From the NCBI GenBank assembly GCA_964489555.1, contig CAZAZF010000027.1, positions 1 to 14,407 on the forward strand: 14,407 nucleotides of DNA. Reading direction: 5' to 3'. A program made the position numbers and the translations under genes. The notes beneath the pieces are model-generated. The model did no database searches and was not told the origin of the DNA. It worked only from the letters and a program-made list of their open reading frames with translations. Positions 12,373-14,407 of this stretch are shown piece after piece. The stretch comes from JAAZGD01 sp964489555 (GTDB lineage: Bacteria; Bacillota; Clostridia; Peptostreptococcales; Anaerovoracaceae). Every line of letters begins with the position of its first letter. Positions within the stretch are counted from its first letter, which is position 1.

Positions 12373-13455
12373 CTACCTTTCTGTGCAACTGATGCAAGGA
12401 TCTATGGTAAGCACCAGAATCGGTACATCCGCAAACTCACACCCTTGTAACATTTTTGTCAAAGCAGGAACATTACTAAAGGTGGGAGTCCGTACCCGCA
12501 TTCGATCTAAAAATTTAGTTCCGTTGCCCTTGGCATAGTAAATGGCTTCTCCCCGAGGCTGCTCGATCCGCATCAGGAATTCACCCTCTGGGGGCGCCCC
12601 CTTCACCGGCACATCGATGGGACCATCGGGAATCAATTCCACTGCTTTTTCGATAAGGTCAATGGATTGATACACCTCTCGAATTCGAACTACCGTACGA
12701 GCAAAACTATCGCCGGCGGTTTCAATAACCGGCTGAAATCCCAATTCCAAATATGTACCGTGGCCGGTCAATCGGGTATCATGGGCAATGCCGGAAGCTT
12801 TGGCCATAGGTCCTACAGCGCAGCAGTCTTCTGCATCCGCTTTCGTGAGAGTTCCCACCCCCACGGTTCGATTCTTTACAGAGTCATCATCCAGGAAAAC
12901 CTCCGTCAGATCTTCCAGTTCCGATTTCATTTTCTTCAGGGTTTTTACCATATACCCCAAGGTTTCTTTATCCATATCCCGGCGAAGGCCCCCTACTTTA
13001 CACACAGAAAAAATCACACGTCCTCCCGTGGTTTTTTCAAAGAGATCCAACACCGTTTCCCGAAGCCGCCAAACATGCATAAACAGACTTTCAAAACCAA
13101 ACGCATCGGCCAATAATCCCAACCATAAAAGATGGCTTTGGATTCTGCTCAATTCGTGCCAAATGGTTCTCAAGTATTCCGCTCTGGGGGGAACCTGAAT
13201 GCCCATCAATCCCTCCACCGATGAAACATAGCCCCAACCATGACCGAAGCTGCAAATGCCGCAGATTCGCTCGATGATATAGGTCATCTCTGTAAACTCT
13301 TTTTTTTCAACTAATTTTTCCAACCCCCGGTGAATAAAACCGATGGAAGGAATGGCTTCCACAACAATTTCATCTTCCAGTACCAGGTCCAGATGAATTG
13401 GCTCCGGCAGAACCGGGTGTTGTGGCCCAAAGGGTATGACCGTTCGTTTTCCCAT
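12373..13455 (-). CDS. echE: Ech-type [NiFe] hydrogenase large subunit
   Basis: This 360-residue group 4 [NiFe]-hydrogenase catalytic subunit is homologous to NuoD. The two nickel-ligand motifs are both intact: C65 and C68 in RICGIC, and C354 and C357 in DPCISC. The active site is therefore expected to be functional, unlike that of complex I. Also visible are the N-terminal GPQHPVLPEPIHLDL and SIGFIHRGLEKL, and the late RIEQPRGEAIYYAKGNGT. The protein ends as DPCISCTER, with no C-terminal extension after the ligand, as known for EchE and CooH, so no maturation protease cut should be needed. The ATG at 13455 has GGAGAGGAG upstream and lies 3 nt after the echD stop. It would reduce protons with ferredoxin electrons and drive ion translocation. 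Confidence 0.95.
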   Translation of the reverse strand: MGKRTVIPFGPQHPVLPEPIHLDLVLEDEIVVEAIPSIGFIHRGLEKLVEKKEFTEMTYIIERICGICSFGHGWGYVSSVEGLMGIQVPPRAEYLRTIWHELSRIQSHLLWLGLLADAFGFESLFMHVWRLRETVLDLFEKTTGGRVIFSVCKVGGLRRDMDKETLGYMVKTLKKMKSELEDLTEVFLDDDSVKNRTVGVGTLTKADAEDCCAVGPMAKASGIAHDTRLTGHGTYLELGFQPVIETAGDSFARTVVRIREVYQSIDLIEKAVELIPDGPIDVPVKGAPPEGEFLMRIEQPRGEAIYYAKGNGTKFLDRMRVRTPTFSNVPALTKMLQGCEFADVPILVLTIDPCISCTER

Positions 13456-13458
13456 GGT

Positions 13459-13836
13459 TTACTCCTCTCCTTCCTGGGTGGATTCCGGCTTCCAAGGATG
13501 GGGTTCGCTGGTGGTAAAAAAATGTCCCCCATAATTCAACTCCATGTGCTTGAATTTTACATCAAACAAATCCTGGAGCTCATTTTCAAACACAAACGCA
13601 GACCAGTACACGCCAGTAATACTCATAATTTCTTCCTCCACCGGCATGATCACTTTATGGTTGACCAAAACATGGTCCTTATCATAGGTGTAAAGGAGCT
13701 CGTACCCTTCCGGTACCACCGATGCACAAATTTGCACCAATCGATGTCCTTCCGCCTTTACATCCCTAGCCTTTTCGAAAATCTCCCCGGGTTTTATAGG
13801 GATGAATTCCTGAATCAAATAGCTCTTATCTTCCAC
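13459..13836 (-). CDS. echD: Ech-type hydrogenase NuoC-like subunit
   Basis: This 125-residue protein is related to the 30-kDa (NuoC) subunit of complex I. The conserved end is clear: VFENELQDLFDVKF followed by LNYGGHFF. It is a structural part of the soluble arm of group 4 hydrogenases, with no cofactor of its own. The start is GTG at 13836, inside the end of echC, giving an 11-bp overlap. A GGAGGTGG ribosome site within echC lies 5-7 nt before it. Translation is probably coupled to echC. The short length is usual for Ech-type complexes. Confidence 0.88.
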   Translation of the reverse strand: MEDKSYLIQEFIPIKPGEIFEKARDVKAEGHRLVQICASVVPEGYELLYTYDKDHVLVNHKVIMPVEEEIMSITGVYWSAFVFENELQDLFDVKFKHMELNYGGHFFTTSEPHPWKPESTQEGEE

Positions 13837-14344
13837 TGGGCACCACCTCCATAATCAGGGGTTTGTGTTCTTGTCCATACACTTCTGCATAATGCTTTTT
13901 CATGGCCTTTTCTGTTTTGCGTTTTACTTTGAGTCGTTTTTCTTCCAGGATGGCCAAGCCCTTCACCACCCCATCAATGATGGCTTCAGGACGAGCCGCA
14001 CAACCTGGAACATATACATCTACAGGCACTGCAGTATCAGCCCCACCACTTATATTATAACATTCTTTGAAGACTCCGCCATCACAAGCGCAAATTCCCA
14101 CCGCCACCACAATTTTAGGCTCCGGCATTTGCGCGTATATTTGCTGAATCACCGGCTTGTTTTTCTCGTTTACTGAACCGGTTAACAGAAAAATATCTGC
14201 GTGCTTTGGGTTTCCCGTGTTTTTGATGCCGAATCTTTCAATATCATACATGGGTGTGAGGCAAGCCAACACCTCAATATCACAGCCATTGCAACTGGAT
14301 CCATCGTAGTGAATCATCCAGGGTGATTTTGTAATAAAGGACAT
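13826..14344 (-). CDS. echC: Ech-type hydrogenase small (NuoB-like) subunit
   Basis: From ATG 14344 this gives 172 residues. The protein carries the proximal [4Fe-4S] cluster next to the NiFe site. Its ligands are C18 and C21 (SSCNGCDIE), C85 or C87 (GICACDGG) and C115 (VPGCAARPE). The frame is open to an ATG at 14383, which also has an AAAGGA ribosome site and would add 13 residues. The inner start is preferred because homologues begin only a few residues before SPW and because AAGGA precedes it at normal spacing. It is the first complete ech gene in the window. The membrane subunits echA and echB would be expected just beyond the right edge. Confidence 0.9.
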   Translation of the reverse strand: MSFITKSPWMIHYDGSSCNGCDIEVLACLTPMYDIERFGIKNTGNPKHADIFLLTGSVNEKNKPVIQQIYAQMPEPKIVVAVGICACDGGVFKECYNISGGADTAVPVDVYVPGCAARPEAIIDGVVKGLAILEEKRLKVKRKTEKAMKKHYAEVYGQEHKPLIMEVVPSGR

Positions 14345-14407
14345 ATGTTTTCCTTGTATGATACATTCAGAAGCCAATATCATACTTATCCTTTCTTTTA
14401 TATTTGT

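Noticed and set aside
14345..14407. C-terminus of an upstream ech gene at the right edge
   Set aside because: Two frames end here (stops at 14398-14400 and 14367-14369); with so few codons neither can be assigned, and the echC start at 14383 versus 14344 stays partly open.

Overview
The window looks like chromosomal DNA of an anaerobic, low-to-moderate-GC Gram-positive bacterium of the Clostridia. The reasons are the strong AGGAGG-type ribosome sites, the SigA-type promoters, the Ech-type [NiFe] hydrogenase operon, the clostridial-type RNase HI with an enlarged C-terminal loop, and the AEC, EamA and CvpA genes. The genus cannot be fixed from the sequence alone.

Layout. (a) 139-1570, plus strand: an RNase HI gene translationally coupled to an MscS-family channel gene. 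The SigA-type promoter ends so close to the ATG that the transcript should be leaderless. (b) 1589-2289, minus strand: a CvpA-family membrane protein, convergent with (a), with a second promoter of the same leaderless geometry. (c) 2320-6270, minus strand: a tightly packed set made of an AEC transporter, an aspartate/glutamate-type racemase, a fused LigB/Memo-like plus AMMECR1 protein, and a radical SAM enzyme. The last two form an 'AmmeMemoRadiSam' pair of unknown function. (d) 6390-7399, plus strand: a FUSC/ArAE-type membrane domain fused to a GNAT acetyltransferase domain. (e) 7396-7733: a tRNA-Arg(CCT) gene with its own promoter and terminator. It is followed by about 160 bp of noncoding, highly structured, repeat-like DNA that starts with a perfect 17-bp inverted copy of the tRNA T-arm. 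(f) 7734-10579, minus strand: a PEP-carboxykinase/HprK-like P-loop protein, probably DUF4914, followed by an EamA exporter. (g) 10720-11940, plus strand: a serpin lipoprotein. (h) 11997-14344, minus strand: the last four genes (echC-D-E-F order) of a membrane-bound group 4 [NiFe] hydrogenase. The membrane subunits are presumably just outside the right edge. A bidirectional terminator separates (g) from (h).

Functionally, the hydrogenase would couple ferredoxin oxidation to H2 formation and ion pumping. The serpin probably protects surface proteins from proteases. The racemase operon may link D/L amino-acid handling to the uncharacterised AmmeMemoRadiSam chemistry. The most unusual items are the two leaderless genes, the FUSC-GNAT fusion with a degenerate acetyl-CoA loop, the tRNA T-arm inverted copy, and the multi-stem noncoding element next to it. 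No CRISPR array, rRNA, insertion sequence with a transposase, or phage gene was seen.
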